Below, piece after piece: positions 7,491 to 16,499 of a stretch of DNA of 47,656 nt (position 1 is its first letter; every line of letters starts with the position of its first letter). The DNA is from Prevotella sp. UBA4217 (GTDB lineage: Bacteria > Bacteroidota > Bacteroidia > Bacteroidales > Bacteroidaceae): NCBI GenBank assembly GCA_002379425.1, contig DFTH01000016.1, positions 1 to 47,656 on the forward strand, read 5' to 3'. A program made the position numbers and the translations under genes. The notes below the pieces were generated by a model. That model was given only the letters and a program-made list of their open reading frames with translations. It did not search any database and was not told the DNA's origin.

Positions 7491-7550
7491 TCCAACCATA
7501 GACATAAGGTGATATTATAATTAAGCAATTATTAAAAAAGGAAGACTAAT

Positions 7551-8894
7551 ATGGATTTTGAGAACAACGAGAAGAAACACGAAGAGCCAACACAAGAGGA
7601 AGGTTATCAGAGAGAATTGAAACCAGGGCGTTCGCCGCGTCCACGTATCCATACGGGGCAGAACTTAAACTACGAGCGCCCCAGTTATCGTAACCACGAC
7701 AATGATGATGGCGGATTCCGTCCCGAGGGCTTCGGCGCTGGTCTGCAGGGCAATGCTTCCCAGCGTGGTGGCTACCGTCCACGTAATAACTATGGTGGCT
7801 ATCAGCAGCGTCAGGGTGGCTATCAGCAGCGCCAGGGCGGTTATCAGCAGCGCCCCCAAGGTGAGTATGGTCAGCCCCGCCAGGGTGGCTACCAGCCCCG
7901 TCAGGGTGGCTACCAGCAGCGCCAGGGTGGTTATCAGCAGCGCCCCCAAGGTGAGTATGGTCAGTCCCGTCAGGGTGGTTACCAGCCCCGTCAGGGTGGC
8001 TACCAGCAGCGCCAGGGTGGCTATAACCCGAATTATCAGGGCAAACCCTCGTATGGAAAGCCCTACGGATCGCCTTACAAGAAAGGTCCCCGTCAGCATA
8101 CTGCCGACTACGACCCGAATGCTAAGTACAGCATGAAGAAGCGCATCGAGTACAAGGAGGTCAACTATGATCCCAATGAGCCCCTGCGCCTGAATAAGTT
8201 CCTGGCCAATGCAGGTATCTGCAGCCGTCGTGAGGCTGATGAGTTCATTCAGGCAGGTGTCGTCACCGTCAATGGTGAGGTGGTGACTGAACTGGGCACG
8301 AAGATCCTGCGCACCGACGAGGTGAAGTTCCACGACCAGCCCGTGAAGATCGAGAAGAAAGTATATGTGCTGCTGAACAAACCGAAGGATTATGTGACGA
8401 CAAGCGATGATCCGCAGCAGCGTAAGACGGTGATGGATCTTGTGAAGAACGCATGTCCGGAGCGTATCTATCCCGTAGGTCGTCTGGACCGTAACACCAC
8501 TGGTGTGCTCCTGCTGACCAACGACGGTGACCTGGCATCGAAACTCACCCATCCGAAGTATCTGAAGAAGAAGATCTACCATGTGTTCCTGGACAAGAAT
8601 GTGACGGCTCACGACTTGCAGCAGATCGCTGACGGTATCCAGTTGGAGGATGGTGAGATCAAGGCCGACGATGTGCAGTATGCCAGTCCGACCGACAAGA
8701 AGCAAGTGGGCATCGAGATCCACAGTGGCAAGAACCGTATCGTGCGTCGTATTTTCGAGTCGCTCGGCTATCGGGTGCAGAAACTCGACCGCGTGCAGTT
8801 TGCCGGACTCACGAAAAAGAACCTCAAGCGTGGCGACTGGCGCTATCTCACCGAGGAGGAAGTAGATCGCCTGCGCATGGGAGCCTACGAGTAA
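7551..8894 (+). CDS. rluB: RluB/RsuA-family rRNA pseudouridine synthase with a long repetitive Arg/Gln/Gly/Tyr-rich N-terminal extension
   Basis: 447 residues. The C-terminal half is a standard pseudouridine synthase: an S4 RNA-binding domain starting LRLNKFLANAGICSRREADE (about 212), then the catalytic motif GRLDRNTTG with the nucleophilic Asp near 312, and IHSGKNRIVRRIFESLGY near 390. Such enzymes modify one uridine of 16S or 23S rRNA; resemblance is closest to RluB (23S U2605). The first 200 residues are a basic low-complexity tail with many GGYQQRQ and GEYGQPRQ copies, likely an unstructured RNA-binding arm like RGG-type tails. Such extensions are known in Bacteroidales RluB proteins. The exact modified base is not provable here. 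Confidence 0.88.
   Translation: MDFENNEKKHEEPTQEEGYQRELKPGRSPRPRIHTGQNLNYERPSYRNHDNDDGGFRPEGFGAGLQGNASQRGGYRPRNNYGGYQQRQGGYQQRQGGYQQRPQGEYGQPRQGGYQPRQGGYQQRQGGYQQRPQGEYGQSRQGGYQPRQGGYQQRQGGYNPNYQGKPSYGKPYGSPYKKGPRQHTADYDPNAKYSMKKRIEYKEVNYDPNEPLRLNKFLANAGICSRREADEFIQAGVVTVNGEVVTELGTKILRTDEVKFHDQPVKIEKKVYVLLNKPKDYVTTSDDPQQRKTVMDLVKNACPERIYPVGRLDRNTTGVLLLTNDGDLASKLTHPKYLKKKIYHVFLDKNVTAHDLQQIADGIQLEDGEIKADDVQYASPTDKKQVGIEIHSGKNRIVRRIFESLGYRVQKLDRVQFAGLTKKNLKRGDWRYLTEEEVDRLRMGAYE
7792..8030 (+). repeat. Nested coding repeats in the pseudouridine synthase tail
   Basis: 21-bp units encoding GGYQQRQ-type heptads are arranged within a 90-bp higher-order duplication: CGCCCCCAAGGTGAG at about 7851 recurs at about 7941 with near-identical surroundings. 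The copies differ by single synonymous or conservative changes, a sign of recent expansion. Confidence 0.85.
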
Positions 8895-8921
8895 TTGACA
8901 ATTGAAAATTGATAATTGACG

Positions 8922-10361
8922 ATGAAACGTACTAAGATAATTGATGTGCTGAAGAGCACGGAATACGGTAAGGACATCTGCGTGAAGGGCTGGGTGCGCA
9001 CGCACCGCTCTTCCAAGGCTGTTGACTTTATCGCCCTGAACGACGGTTCGACCATCAAGAACGTACAGGTGGTGGTGGATCCGGCTAAAGTAAGTGAGGA
9101 AATACTGAAACAGGTCACGACCGGTGCCTGCATCTGTGCCACGGGCAAACTCGTGGAGTCGCCCGCTGCCGGACAGCCCTCTGAGATCCAGGCTGAGACG
9201 GTGGAGATCTACGGTCTCTGCGGCAACGACTATCCCATGCAGAAGAAGGGACAGTCGTTTGAGGCGATGCGCAAGAATGCCCACATGCGCCTGCGTACCA
9301 ACACCTTCGGGGCGGTGATGCGTATCCGCCACAACATGGCGATGGCTATCCATACCTACTTCCACGAACATGGATTTTTCTATTTCCATACCCCGCTGAT
9401 CACGGCCAGCGACTGTGAGGGGGCTGGCAACATGTTCCAGGTGACAACGAAGAACCTCTACGATCTGAAGAAGGACGACGAGGGCAAGATTATCTACGAC
9501 GACGACTTCTTCGGTGAGCAGACCTCACTGACCGTCTCGGGTCAGTTGGAGGGTGAACTCGGTGCTACGGCCCTGGGTGCCATCTACACCTTCGGACCGA
9601 CCTTCCGCGCAGAGAACTCGAACACCCCGCGCCACTTGGCAGAGTTCTGGATGGTGGAGCCCGAGGTGGCCTTCATCGACCAGGAGGAACTGATGGATCT
9701 GGAAGAGGACTTTATCAAATACTGTGTGCGCTGGGCACTCGACAACTGCAAGGACGACCTGGAGTTCCTGAACAAGATGATCGACAAGACGCTCATCGAG
9801 CGCCTGGAGGGAGTGCTGAAGGAGACCTTCGTGCGCCTGCCCTATACGGAAGGTATCAACATCCTGCAGGAAGCCATCAAGGGCGGCAAGAAGTTTGAGT
9901 TCCCCTGCAACTGGGGCGACGACCTGGCCAGCGAGCATGAGCGCTATCTCGTGGAGGAGCACTTCAAGAAGCCCGTCATCATGACCGACTATCCGCGTGC
10001 CTTCAAGTCGTTCTATATGAAACAGAACGAGGAGACGGCCGACGGCGGCTCCGTAGGCTATAAGGGTGCCGTGGCTCCCGGTCCGACGATGCAGGGCACC
10101 GACGTGCTGTTCCCGCAGATCGGTGAGATCATCGGCGGCTCTGTCCGTGAGGAGAGTTATGACAAACTGATGGGTGAGATCAACCGTCGTCAGATGGACC
10201 AGACCCATCTGTGGTGGTATATTGACACCCGCCGCTGGGGCTCTTGTCCGCATGCAGGATTCGGACTCGGCTTCGAGCGCCTGATCCTCTTCGTGACGGG
10301 CATGCAGAACATCCGTGATGTCATCCCGTTCCCGAGAACACCGAAGAGCGCAGAGTTCTAG
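8922..10361 (+). CDS. asnS: Asparaginyl-tRNA synthetase
   Basis: 479 residues, class II synthetase that charges tRNA-Asn. The N-terminal OB-fold anticodon domain (about 17-100) begins [19 protein letters not shown] as [16 protein letters not shown]; motif 2 is around 224-240 ([16 protein letters not shown]) and motif 3 near 446 ([11 protein letters not shown]). The first ATG is at 8922; a TTG six bases upstream is less likely. It follows the pseudouridine synthase by 27 bp of AATTGA-type simple repeat and ends at a bidirectional terminator. The middle carries an insertion typical of bacterial AsnRS. Confidence 0.96.
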   Translation: MKRTKIIDVLKSTEYGKDICVKGWVRTHRSSKAVDFIALNDGSTIKNVQVVVDPAKVSEEILKQVTTGACICATGKLVESPAAGQPSEIQAETVEIYGLCGNDYPMQKKGQSFEAMRKNAHMRLRTNTFGAVMRIRHNMAMAIHTYFHEHGFFYFHTPLITASDCEGAGNMFQVTTKNLYDLKKDDEGKIIYDDDFFGEQTSLTVSGQLEGELGATALGAIYTFGPTFRAENSNTPRHLAEFWMVEPEVAFIDQEELMDLEEDFIKYCVRWALDNCKDDLEFLNKMIDKTLIERLEGVLKETFVRLPYTEGINILQEAIKGGKKFEFPCNWGDDLASEHERYLVEEHFKKPVIMTDYPRAFKSFYMKQNEETADGGSVGYKGAVAPGPTMQGTDVLFPQIGEIIGGSVREESYDKLMGEINRRQMDQTHLWWYIDTRRWGSCPHAGFGLGFERLILFVTGMQNIRDVIPFPRTPKSAEF

Positions 10362-10364
10362 AAA

Positions 10365-10394
10365 ATAAAATCCCGCCAATTGGCGGGATTTTAT
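10365..10394. terminator. Bidirectional terminator between convergent asnS and cvfB
   Basis: Perfect 30-bp palindrome (arms 10365-10379 and 10380-10394, core TCCCGCCAATTGGCGGGA) flanked by A-run and T-run, so it works for both genes. Its right edge touches the cvfB stop codon. Confidence 0.85.
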
Positions 10395-11263
10395 TATGCT
10401 AGGCGTATGCCATCCTCTTCGATGACGATCAGCCGGCGTTTGTACAGGTCGCCGATGGCTTTCTTATAGGCTTTCTTCGAGACATGGAAACGATCGTAGA
10501 TCAGTTCGGCAGGCGACTTGTCGCCCAGGTTGCAGCGCCCGTCGTTCTCATAAAGATACCGGAGCAGCACTTCCGCGAAGTCGAGCGTGTGCTGGTGGCC
10601 TGTCGGCTGGAGCGTGATGTCGATCTTACCGTCCTGTCGCACGTGGTCGATGTAGCCCGTCAGACGGTCACCACTGTGGAGCGGTTGGAAAATCTGGTTC
10701 TCGTAGATCTGTCCCTGGTATTTATTATCGACGATGACCTTGAAGCCGAGGTCGGTCTTTTGCCAGACGAGGACATCCACGGCCGTACCATGCGAAAGGC
10801 TGGCATCACTGGACTCGTTCGTATCCTTAGGATTCCGTGGCTCCCAAGGATCTCCAAGGTATTTCTCCACTTTGGCGGTGGCCATCAGACGATAACTGTC
10901 TTCATCTACCTTGATATAGACGATATGGCGCTGCCCCTGTTCCATCCGCTTCTTCTGTTCGCGGAAGGGACAGAAGAGGTCTTTCATCAGACCCCACTTC
11001 AGAAAAGCACCATACTGGTTTACCCATGCCACTTCCAGGCAGGCGAACTCGCCTACCTTGGCGTAGGGATGCTCCGTGGTAGCCACAGGACGCTCGTCCT
11101 GATCCAGATAGATAAACACCTCGATGTCATCACCGATGTGCATGGCTTTAGTAACATAGCGTTGGGGAAGCAGGATTTCTCCTTCCTCACCACCGTCGAG
11201 GTAAAGGCCGAAATCGACCTTCTTGACTATTCTAAGGGTGTTGTAGTCTCCGAGACGTAACAT
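10394..11263 (-). CDS. cvfB: CvfB-type S1-domain RNA-binding protein
   Basis: 289 residues matching the CvfB/YitL family: tandem S1-like OB folds (a degenerate one at about 1-60, then 70-135 and 150-220) and a C-terminal winged helix ([38 protein letters not shown], about 234-275). Members bind RNA and influence mRNA stability and virulence-gene expression in Gram-positive bacteria; the role in Bacteroidetes is not established. Its start overlaps the end of the upstream ABC-transporter gene by 37 bp, so the two are co-transcribed. Confidence 0.85.
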   Translation of the reverse strand: MLRLGDYNTLRIVKKVDFGLYLDGGEEGEILLPQRYVTKAMHIGDDIEVFIYLDQDERPVATTEHPYAKVGEFACLEVAWVNQYGAFLKWGLMKDLFCPFREQKKRMEQGQRHIVYIKVDEDSYRLMATAKVEKYLGDPWEPRNPKDTNESSDASLSHGTAVDVLVWQKTDLGFKVIVDNKYQGQIYENQIFQPLHSGDRLTGYIDHVRQDGKIDITLQPTGHQHTLDFAEVLLRYLYENDGRCNLGDKSPAELIYDRFHVSKKAYKKAIGDLYKRRLIVIEEDGIRLA

Positions 11264-11946
11264 AGTTGAGAGTTGGAAGTTGAGAGTTGGGAGTTATTTT
11301 CGATCAATCCGTCGCGCAGATGGATGGTGCGATCAGTAATGTTGGCGAGCGTCTCATCATGGGTCACGATGACAAAGGTCTGGCCGAACTGGTCGCGGAG
11401 GTCGAAGAACAGTTGGTGGAGTTCCTCCTTGTTCTTCGTGTCGAGGGAGCCCGAAGGTTCGTCGGCGAGAATGACGGCAGGCTTGTTGACGAGGGCCCGG
11501 GCCACGGCGACGCGCTGCTTCTCTCCTCCCGACAGTTCGTTGGGCTTATGCATGGCACGCTCCCTGAGGTTCATGAAGTCCAGCAACTCCTCGGCTCTTT
11601 GGCGGGCCTGCTTATGGCCGACGCCTGCGATATAGGCGGGGATCATGATGTTTTCAATGGCTGTAAACTCCGGCAGCAGTTGGTGGAACTGGAAGACGAA
11701 GCCCAGGTGCTGGTTGCGGAAGTCGGACAGTTTCTTGGAGGAGAGACTGGTCACGTCGATGCCATCAACCCTGACGGTGCCAGTGTCAGGACGGTCGAGG
11801 GTTCCTATGATCTGTAGCAGGGTCGTCTTGCCCGCTCCCGAAGGCCCCACGATGCTGACGACTTCGCCTTTCTCGATATGCAGGTCAATGCCTTTCAGCA
11901 CCTGAAGTGACCCAAAACTCTTGGTGATATGACTTACAGTAATCAT
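11227..11946 (-). CDS. LolD-like ABC transporter ATP-binding protein
   Basis: 239 residues. Walker [10 protein letters not shown] (34-42), signature LSGGEKQR (138-145), Walker [10 protein letters not shown] (158-166) and switch His in VTHDE (196) are intact. It belongs to the LolD/MacB-type ATPases, which power lipoprotein release or export with a separate FtsX-like permease; none is encoded nearby. Normal family members end near residue 217 (GLIE). The last 22 residues ([12 protein letters not shown] then [11 protein letters not shown]) are translated from a simple repeat and from the start of cvfB, an extension that is probably accidental. Likely same operon as the antiporter gene upstream and cvfB downstream. 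Confidence 0.85.
   Translation of the reverse strand: MITVSHITKSFGSLQVLKGIDLHIEKGEVVSIVGPSGAGKTTLLQIIGTLDRPDTGTVRVDGIDVTSLSSKKLSDFRNQHLGFVFQFHQLLPEFTAIENIMIPAYIAGVGHKQARQRAEELLDFMNLRERAMHKPNELSGGEKQRVAVARALVNKPAVILADEPSGSLDTKNKEELHQLFFDLRDQFGQTFVIVTHDETLANITDRTIHLRDGLIENNSQLSTSNSQLCYVSETTTPLE
11264..11294 (-). repeat. GTTGAGAGTTGG-type simple repeat inside the LolD tail
   Basis: Imperfect 7- to 15-bp units (GTTGAGAGTTGGAAG, GTTGAGAGTTGGGAG) form the reading-frame extension of the ABC ATPase just before cvfB. The same class of A/T/G-rich short repeat occurs between other genes here. Confidence 0.6.
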
Positions 11947-11958
11947 AATGCCTGATTC

Positions 11959-14088
11959 TTAATTACTAATTTCCTTATGGATCCATCGCAGGATCGTGTC
12001 GTATATGCTCTTCTCCTCATGGTGCTGGGCCTCTGTGAAACTCATGCGGTCTTCCTTGGTATCTCCAAACTGGTCGGGGAAGATGATCATGAGGTTCTTG
12101 CCCGAGAAAAATTTCTGCAGTTCGTCGGGCAGCCGCTCCAGTGCGTTCTTATAGGAGATGGTGCCCTTACGGGCCGTAACCACCACGAAGAGATGGTCTG
12201 GTGCCACTTGGGATGCCAGTTGTGGCAACTCGTTCCAGTGGGCCATCGACGTATATTCAGCCCTTACGTTGGGATGGCGGTTGTTGATATATTCTGCGAT
12301 GAGCACCAGCGACTCGTTGCGCCCGTGGAACTGGATGCGGCAGTCGAGCAGACCGGCCAGTCGGCTCAGTCGCTCCAGCCAGCGGTGGAATCCTGGCTCG
12401 AACTCAGCCCTTGACGGCACTACCACGCGGATGCGCCGTAAGGTTGACATCGGCTGTACGAAGCGTGTCAGGATGATCTGGCGGTTCAGACCGTTGTACA
12501 GGCTCTGGATGAACTCACCCCAGAAGCGGGGATTGTTGTCCGTATGTACGTGCATGCCCATGATGATTTCAGAACAGCCAAACTCCCGGAAGGCGTGCTT
12601 GATGCCGTTGGCGATGTTCGTAGCCAGGCGCACCTGTGTCTGTACCTTCACCTCCGAGGCACTGGCCCTCTGTTGCAGTTGTTCCAACAGACGGATCCCC
12701 TGCTCTCGTCCCATCGTACTATTCTGTCCGTCATATACCACGTTCAGCGCCACCAGTTCACGATTCAGCCGCTGGTTGCGCATCAGCATGGCCAGGTAGA
12801 GCAGATGGGGGGCTATCTCCGGATACTTCACGCAGAGCAGTATTTTCTCGTCATCATCGCTGGGTATGTCGGCTTCCAGATGGCTTTTCTCCTGAATGAT
12901 GATCTGCTGGGCGGCATGCTCGGTCATCAGTGTACTGATCACACAGGTGAAGAGGATCATCATGATGATGCCATTGAGCATGATGTCATTGATGAGGTAT
13001 TCACCAGGAACCACTTCCAGGCGCATGCCCACCATGACCATTGCGATGGCACCGGCTGCATGGGCGGAGGTCAGTCCGAACATCATATTGCCGTCGGCCT
13101 TTGTCAGACGGAACAGCAGGCTGGAGATATAGGCGGCGAGTGCCTTCCCGAAGGTGCCGAAGAACACGATGAGAAAGACGATCCACACCATGTCCCAGCC
13201 TGAGAAGATGGTGCGCACGTTGATGAGCATACCCACACCGATCAGGAAGTAGGGGATGAACAGGGCGTTGCCGATAAACTCGATGCGGTTCATCAAGGGC
13301 GATATCCTGGGGATATAGCGGCTCAGGATCAGTCCGGAGAAGAAGGCACCGAAGATACCCTCGATGCCGATGAGTGAGGTGAGGGCCGCACTGAGGAACA
13401 TGATGCCCAGTACGAAGATATACTGCATCACGGCGTCGCTGTAGCGCCGCAGGAAATAGCGCGTCAGTTTGGGAATGAGGATAACGCTGCCGATGCAGAA
13501 GATGGCAAACTTCAGGATGAACAGCGGCCAGAACAGCCAGTTGCTGTCTTTCTCAAAGGTGCCTGAGAGGGCAGCCAGCATCACCAGGGCCATGAACAGG
13601 GAGATCATCGACGATCCCACGCTGAGACTGACGCTCGGATGGCGCTGCAGACCGTAGCGCCCGATGATAGGGTAGGCTATCAGTGTGTTAGAAGCCATGA
13701 TACAACCCAGCAGGAACGAGGCGGCAGAAGAATAGTCCAGGATCGTCATCGCCATGATATAGGTGAGTACCAGTGGCACGAAACAGGTGAGGGTGCCAAA
13801 GATCAGAAACCTGCGGTACTGCTTCTTCACGCCCTCCAGGTCCATCTCCAGACCAGCCAGGAACATGATATAGTAGAGTCCCACGCGTCCGAACAACTCG
13901 AAGGAGTTGTCGCGCTCGAGAATGTTCAGCCCATATTGCCCGATGAGGATACCTGCCAGCACCATGCCGATGATATGCGGGATGCGCAACTTGCTCATCA
14001 CGATAGGCGCAAACAGGATAATCATCAGCACCACAAAGAAGATCAATGTGGGGTCTGTTATCGGGAAATATGCTGCCAATGCTGCCAT
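11959..14088 (-). CDS. CPA2-family cation:proton antiporter with a C-terminal universal-stress-like domain
   Basis: 709 residues. Residues about 12-400 hold around 12-13 membrane segments with the CPA2 pattern (PHIIGMVLAGILIGQYGLN; GLYYIMFLAGLEMD; FGAFFSGLILSRYIP; FGLTSAHAAGAIAMVMVG). The rest is cytoplasmic and reads like a degenerate USP/nucleotide-binding domain (HLLYLAMLMRNQRLNRELVALNVVYD). Members exchange Na+ or K+ for protons across the inner membrane. The ATG at 14088 is 8 nt from a promoter box, so the mRNA is nearly leaderless. Divergent from asd. Ion specificity cannot be read from the sequence. Confidence 0.85.
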   Translation of the reverse strand: MAALAAYFPITDPTLIFFVVLMIILFAPIVMSKLRIPHIIGMVLAGILIGQYGLNILERDNSFELFGRVGLYYIMFLAGLEMDLEGVKKQYRRFLIFGTLTCFVPLVLTYIMAMTILDYSSAASFLLGCIMASNTLIAYPIIGRYGLQRHPSVSLSVGSSMISLFMALVMLAALSGTFEKDSNWLFWPLFILKFAIFCIGSVILIPKLTRYFLRRYSDAVMQYIFVLGIMFLSAALTSLIGIEGIFGAFFSGLILSRYIPRISPLMNRIEFIGNALFIPYFLIGVGMLINVRTIFSGWDMVWIVFLIVFFGTFGKALAAYISSLLFRLTKADGNMMFGLTSAHAAGAIAMVMVGMRLEVVPGEYLINDIMLNGIIMMILFTCVISTLMTEHAAQQIIIQEKSHLEADIPSDDDEKILLCVKYPEIAPHLLYLAMLMRNQRLNRELVALNVVYDGQNSTMGREQGIRLLEQLQQRASASEVKVQTQVRLATNIANGIKHAFREFGCSEIIMGMHVHTDNNPRFWGEFIQSLYNGLNRQIILTRFVQPMSTLRRIRVVVPSRAEFEPGFHRWLERLSRLAGLLDCRIQFHGRNESLVLIAEYINNRHPNVRAEYTSMAHWNELPQLASQVAPDHLFVVVTARKGTISYKNALERLPDELQKFFSGKNLMIIFPDQFGDTKEDRMSFTEAQHHEEKSIYDTILRWIHKEISN

Positions 14089-14096
14089 TCTGGTTG

Positions 14097-14104
14097 CAAA
14101 GGTA
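14097..14104 (-). promoter_or_regulatory. -7 box for the antiporter gene (TACCTTTG)
   Basis: Minus-strand TACCTTTG 8 nt before the ATG. No clear TTTG at -33. Confidence 0.55.
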
Positions 14105-14147
14105 CGAATTTTTTGCCACGGATGGTGTGGATTCCGCGGATTTTTTG

Positions 14148-14155
14148 TAATTTTG
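14148..14155 (+). promoter_or_regulatory. -7 box for asd (TAATTTTG)
   Basis: TAATTTTG fits TAnnTTTG; the ATG of asd is 35 nt downstream. The -33 region is weak. Confidence 0.5.
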
Positions 14156-14190
14156 CAGCCAAATTACGGATTTAACAGAAAGAAAACAAG

Positions 14191-15204
14191 ATGAAAGTAG
14201 CAATCGTAGGTGCAAGCGGAGCCGTGGGACAGGAGTTCCTGCGGATTCTCGATGAGAGGAATTTCCCGATGGATGAACTGGTGCTGTTTGGCTCAGAGCG
14301 CAGCGCGGGTCGTAAATATACCTTCAAGGGAAAGGAGATAGAGGTGAAACTGTTGCAGCATAACGACGACTTCAAGGATGTAGATATCGCCTTCACCTCA
14401 GCAGGCGCAGGTACGTCCAAGGAGTTTGCGGAGACCATCACGAAGTATGGTGCCGTGATGATCGACAACTCCAGCGCCTTCCGTATGGACGACGATGTGC
14501 CCCTCGTCGTGCCAGAGTGCAATGCCGAGGATGCCCTGAACCGTCCACGTGGCATCATCGCCAACCCGAACTGCACGACGATCATGATGGTCGTGGTGCT
14601 CCAGCCACTGGAGAATATCTCCCATATCAAGCGCATCCATGTGGCCTCCTACCAGAGTGCCTCTGGTGCTGGTGCCGCTGCCATGGCAGAACTGCAGCAG
14701 CAATATAAGGAGATGGTAGAGGAGGGCGAAGTGAAGACCATCAAGAAGTTCGCCCATCAGTTGGCCTATAATGTGATTCCCCAGATCGACGTGTTCCAGC
14801 CTAATGGCTACACGAAGGAGGAGATGAAGATGTACAATGAGACGCGCAAGATTATGCATACCGATGCCAAGTGCTCGGCCATGTGTGTCCGTGTCAGTTC
14901 GTTGCGCTCTCATTCTGAGTCCGTGTGGATTGAGACGGAGCGCCCCATCAGTGTGGAGGAGGCTCAGAAAGCCATCGCCGCTGCCCCTGGCTGTACGCTG
15001 AAGGATGATCCCGCAACCCTTACCTATCCGATGCCACTGGAGACGGCTGGCAAGGATGATGTCTATGTGGGCCGTATCCGTAAGGACCTGAGTGACGACT
15101 GCGGCCTGACGTTCTGGCTCTCTGGCGACCAGATCCGAAAGGGTGCCGCCCTGAATGCCGTCCAGATTGCCGAGTATCTTGTGAAGGTGGGCAATGTCAA
15201 GTAG
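14191..15204 (+). CDS. asd: Aspartate-semialdehyde dehydrogenase
   Basis: 337 residues. Reduces aspartyl phosphate to aspartate semialdehyde with NADPH, the branch point to lysine/diaminopimelate, threonine and methionine. The N-terminal Rossmann loop [14 protein letters not shown] is followed by the catalytic cysteine in NPNCTTI (Cys 128), and [11 protein letters not shown] near 240 supplies the substrate-binding Arg and catalytic His. It starts a two-gene unit: the next lipoprotein gene overlaps its last 11 bp. Confidence 0.96.
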   Translation: MKVAIVGASGAVGQEFLRILDERNFPMDELVLFGSERSAGRKYTFKGKEIEVKLLQHNDDFKDVDIAFTSAGAGTSKEFAETITKYGAVMIDNSSAFRMDDDVPLVVPECNAEDALNRPRGIIANPNCTTIMMVVVLQPLENISHIKRIHVASYQSASGAGAAAMAELQQQYKEMVEEGEVKTIKKFAHQLAYNVIPQIDVFQPNGYTKEEMKMYNETRKIMHTDAKCSAMCVRVSSLRSHSESVWIETERPISVEEAQKAIAAAPGCTLKDDPATLTYPMPLETAGKDDVYVGRIRKDLSDDCGLTFWLSGDQIRKGAALNAVQIAEYLVKVGNVK

Positions 15205-15667
15205 AAAGCATATATTCATCAAAAGGGTAGCCTGTCTGGCTACCCTATTGATTTTTCTCCTCTCCTGCACAGGTGGGGATGATGACGGACGACGCCTGGG
15301 TGAGATAATCGTCGGCACCTGGCAGCGGGGCTGGAGTGCCGGAGATGTCGTCATCGACGGAGAGACAGACCTGTCGCCTGAAAACTTCTCATACGACCGG
15401 TTCGTCTTCCATGATGACGGTACCTATAATGGTATGATGCGCAAGGGAACCTTCGAGGTCAGGGATGTCAATGGCGAAGTGGTCTTTGAAGGTAATTATC
15501 AGTGTGATAACCATAATCTGAAACTTGAGAGCGGTGAGGGCGGCGGAAGCCGTCAGGCGATTCTCGCTCAGGTGCTGTCCTTTACGGATGACACCATCCA
15601 ACTGCAATATGTCAACGAGAGTTATCATGTGACAGTCTCGTTGATTATCCGTAAACTTCCCGATTGA
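15194..15667 (+). CDS. Lipoprotein of unknown function (lipocalin-like layout)
   Basis: 157 residues. A type II signal peptide ends LLIFLLSC (Cys 25) and is followed by acidic TGGDDDG, like the lipoprotein export signal that sends Bacteroidetes lipoproteins to the cell surface. The body ([10 protein letters not shown], then [22 protein letters not shown]) has the alternating beta pattern of lipocalin-like domains, where GTW near the start is typical. No specific ligand is evident. Its ATG lies inside the end of asd, so it is translated from the asd transcript. Confidence 0.7.
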   Translation: MSSRKHIFIKRVACLATLLIFLLSCTGGDDDGRRLGEIIVGTWQRGWSAGDVVIDGETDLSPENFSYDRFVFHDDGTYNGMMRKGTFEVRDVNGEVVFEGNYQCDNHNLKLESGEGGGSRQAILAQVLSFTDDTIQLQYVNESYHVTVSLIIRKLPD

Positions 15668-15680
15668 GAATTCTTATTCC

Positions 15681-16493
15681 TTATTCCTCCTCTTCCACGT
15701 TGGCTTCGTGATACACGCAGTCGTAGGTTACCTGACTGTATGCAGAAAAATAGCCTAAGCAGTCGCCCGTAAAGTTCTGGATGGGATTGGTGCCGGTATT
15801 GTCCATAATCTGCATGGAGTAGAAGTAGTCGTAAGTGCGATGGTCGATGGCACGCAGTTCCAGGTGGAGCCTGTCGCCCTCTCTAAGCATGTCCTTGTCG
15901 TCGCTGCCCTCTCGGGCAAATGAGAAGAGTTGTTGCAGTTCCCTGTTGGGATCGACATCGTCACGCTTTACCGACCAACGGAGACCTGTATTATTGCGGT
16001 AGAGGTGGATGAAGTACCAGTTGTCCTCATTGGGGATGTCCTGGAAGCGCAGTTCTCCCATGAGCATTCTCTCCGTGAGGATCTTTTTCCAGAAGAACCG
16101 GAACTTATTCAACTGGGGCATCTCCTGCATCGTGGAAGTTGAGGTGAAGTGCTGGCCGTCGATGTCGATGTCTATCCTGTAGGTCATGCCAGGTATTCCT
16201 TTGGCATGTGACTTGTAAATGCCGTCGCTGACGTAGTAGAGCGTCTCGCTGCTGCCGTCGCTGGCTGTGATGACCACGGTGGCGCCACTCATCTCGCTGG
16301 TCGTGGTATTGTCATCCATGTCGTTTGTATGGCTGATTCGCGCCTGCATGCCCTCGTTTGATACCGATGCCTCTACCACATAGAGCGGTTCCACCTGGTG
16401 GTAGTCGATCTCTATGTCCTTCTTACAGGACTCCAGTATCCCTAGTACCCCTAGTATCCCTAGCATTCCTAGTATCCCTAGTATATTTCTCAT
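15681..16493 (-). CDS. DUF4249-type lipoprotein, partner of the TonB receptor
   Basis: 270 residues. A lipoprotein signal (lipobox ILESC, Cys 23) is followed by KKDIEIDYHQVEPLYVVEASVSN, the conserved opening of DUF4249 proteins, and by beta-rich sequence with ISHTNDMDD and GATVVITASDGS. DUF4249 lipoproteins are encoded next to TonB-dependent receptors in Bacteroidetes and probably sit on the outer-membrane surface as a lid or substrate binder. It starts 6 bp after the receptor stop, clearly one operon. The hydrophobic core of the signal peptide is built entirely from a 9-bp DNA repeat. Confidence 0.82.
   Translation of the reverse strand: MRNILGILGMLGILGVLGILESCKKDIEIDYHQVEPLYVVEASVSNEGMQARISHTNDMDDNTTTSEMSGATVVITASDGSSETLYYVSDGIYKSHAKGIPGMTYRIDIDIDGQHFTSTSTMQEMPQLNKFRFFWKKILTERMLMGELRFQDIPNEDNWYFIHLYRNNTGLRWSVKRDDVDPNRELQQLFSFAREGSDDKDMLREGDRLHLELRAIDHRTYDYFYSMQIMDNTGTNPIQNFTGDCLGYFSAYSQVTYDCVYHEANVEEEE
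16433..16486 (-). repeat. 9-bp tandem repeat (CTAGTATCC) encoding a signal peptide
   Basis: Six units starting at 16433, 16442, 16451, 16460, 16469 and 16478, close to CTAGTATCC on the plus strand. On the minus strand they read as ILG, MLG and VLG triplets of the DUF4249 signal peptide. A closely related 9-bp array lies in cdsA at 24193-24241. Confidence 0.85.
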
Positions 16494-16499
16494 AACTGC

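Noticed and set aside
7665..9389. 574-codon minus-strand frame opposite the pseudouridine synthase and asnS
   Set aside because: It is the complement of repetitive and highly biased coding DNA, with leucine/threonine low-complexity translation and no start signals.
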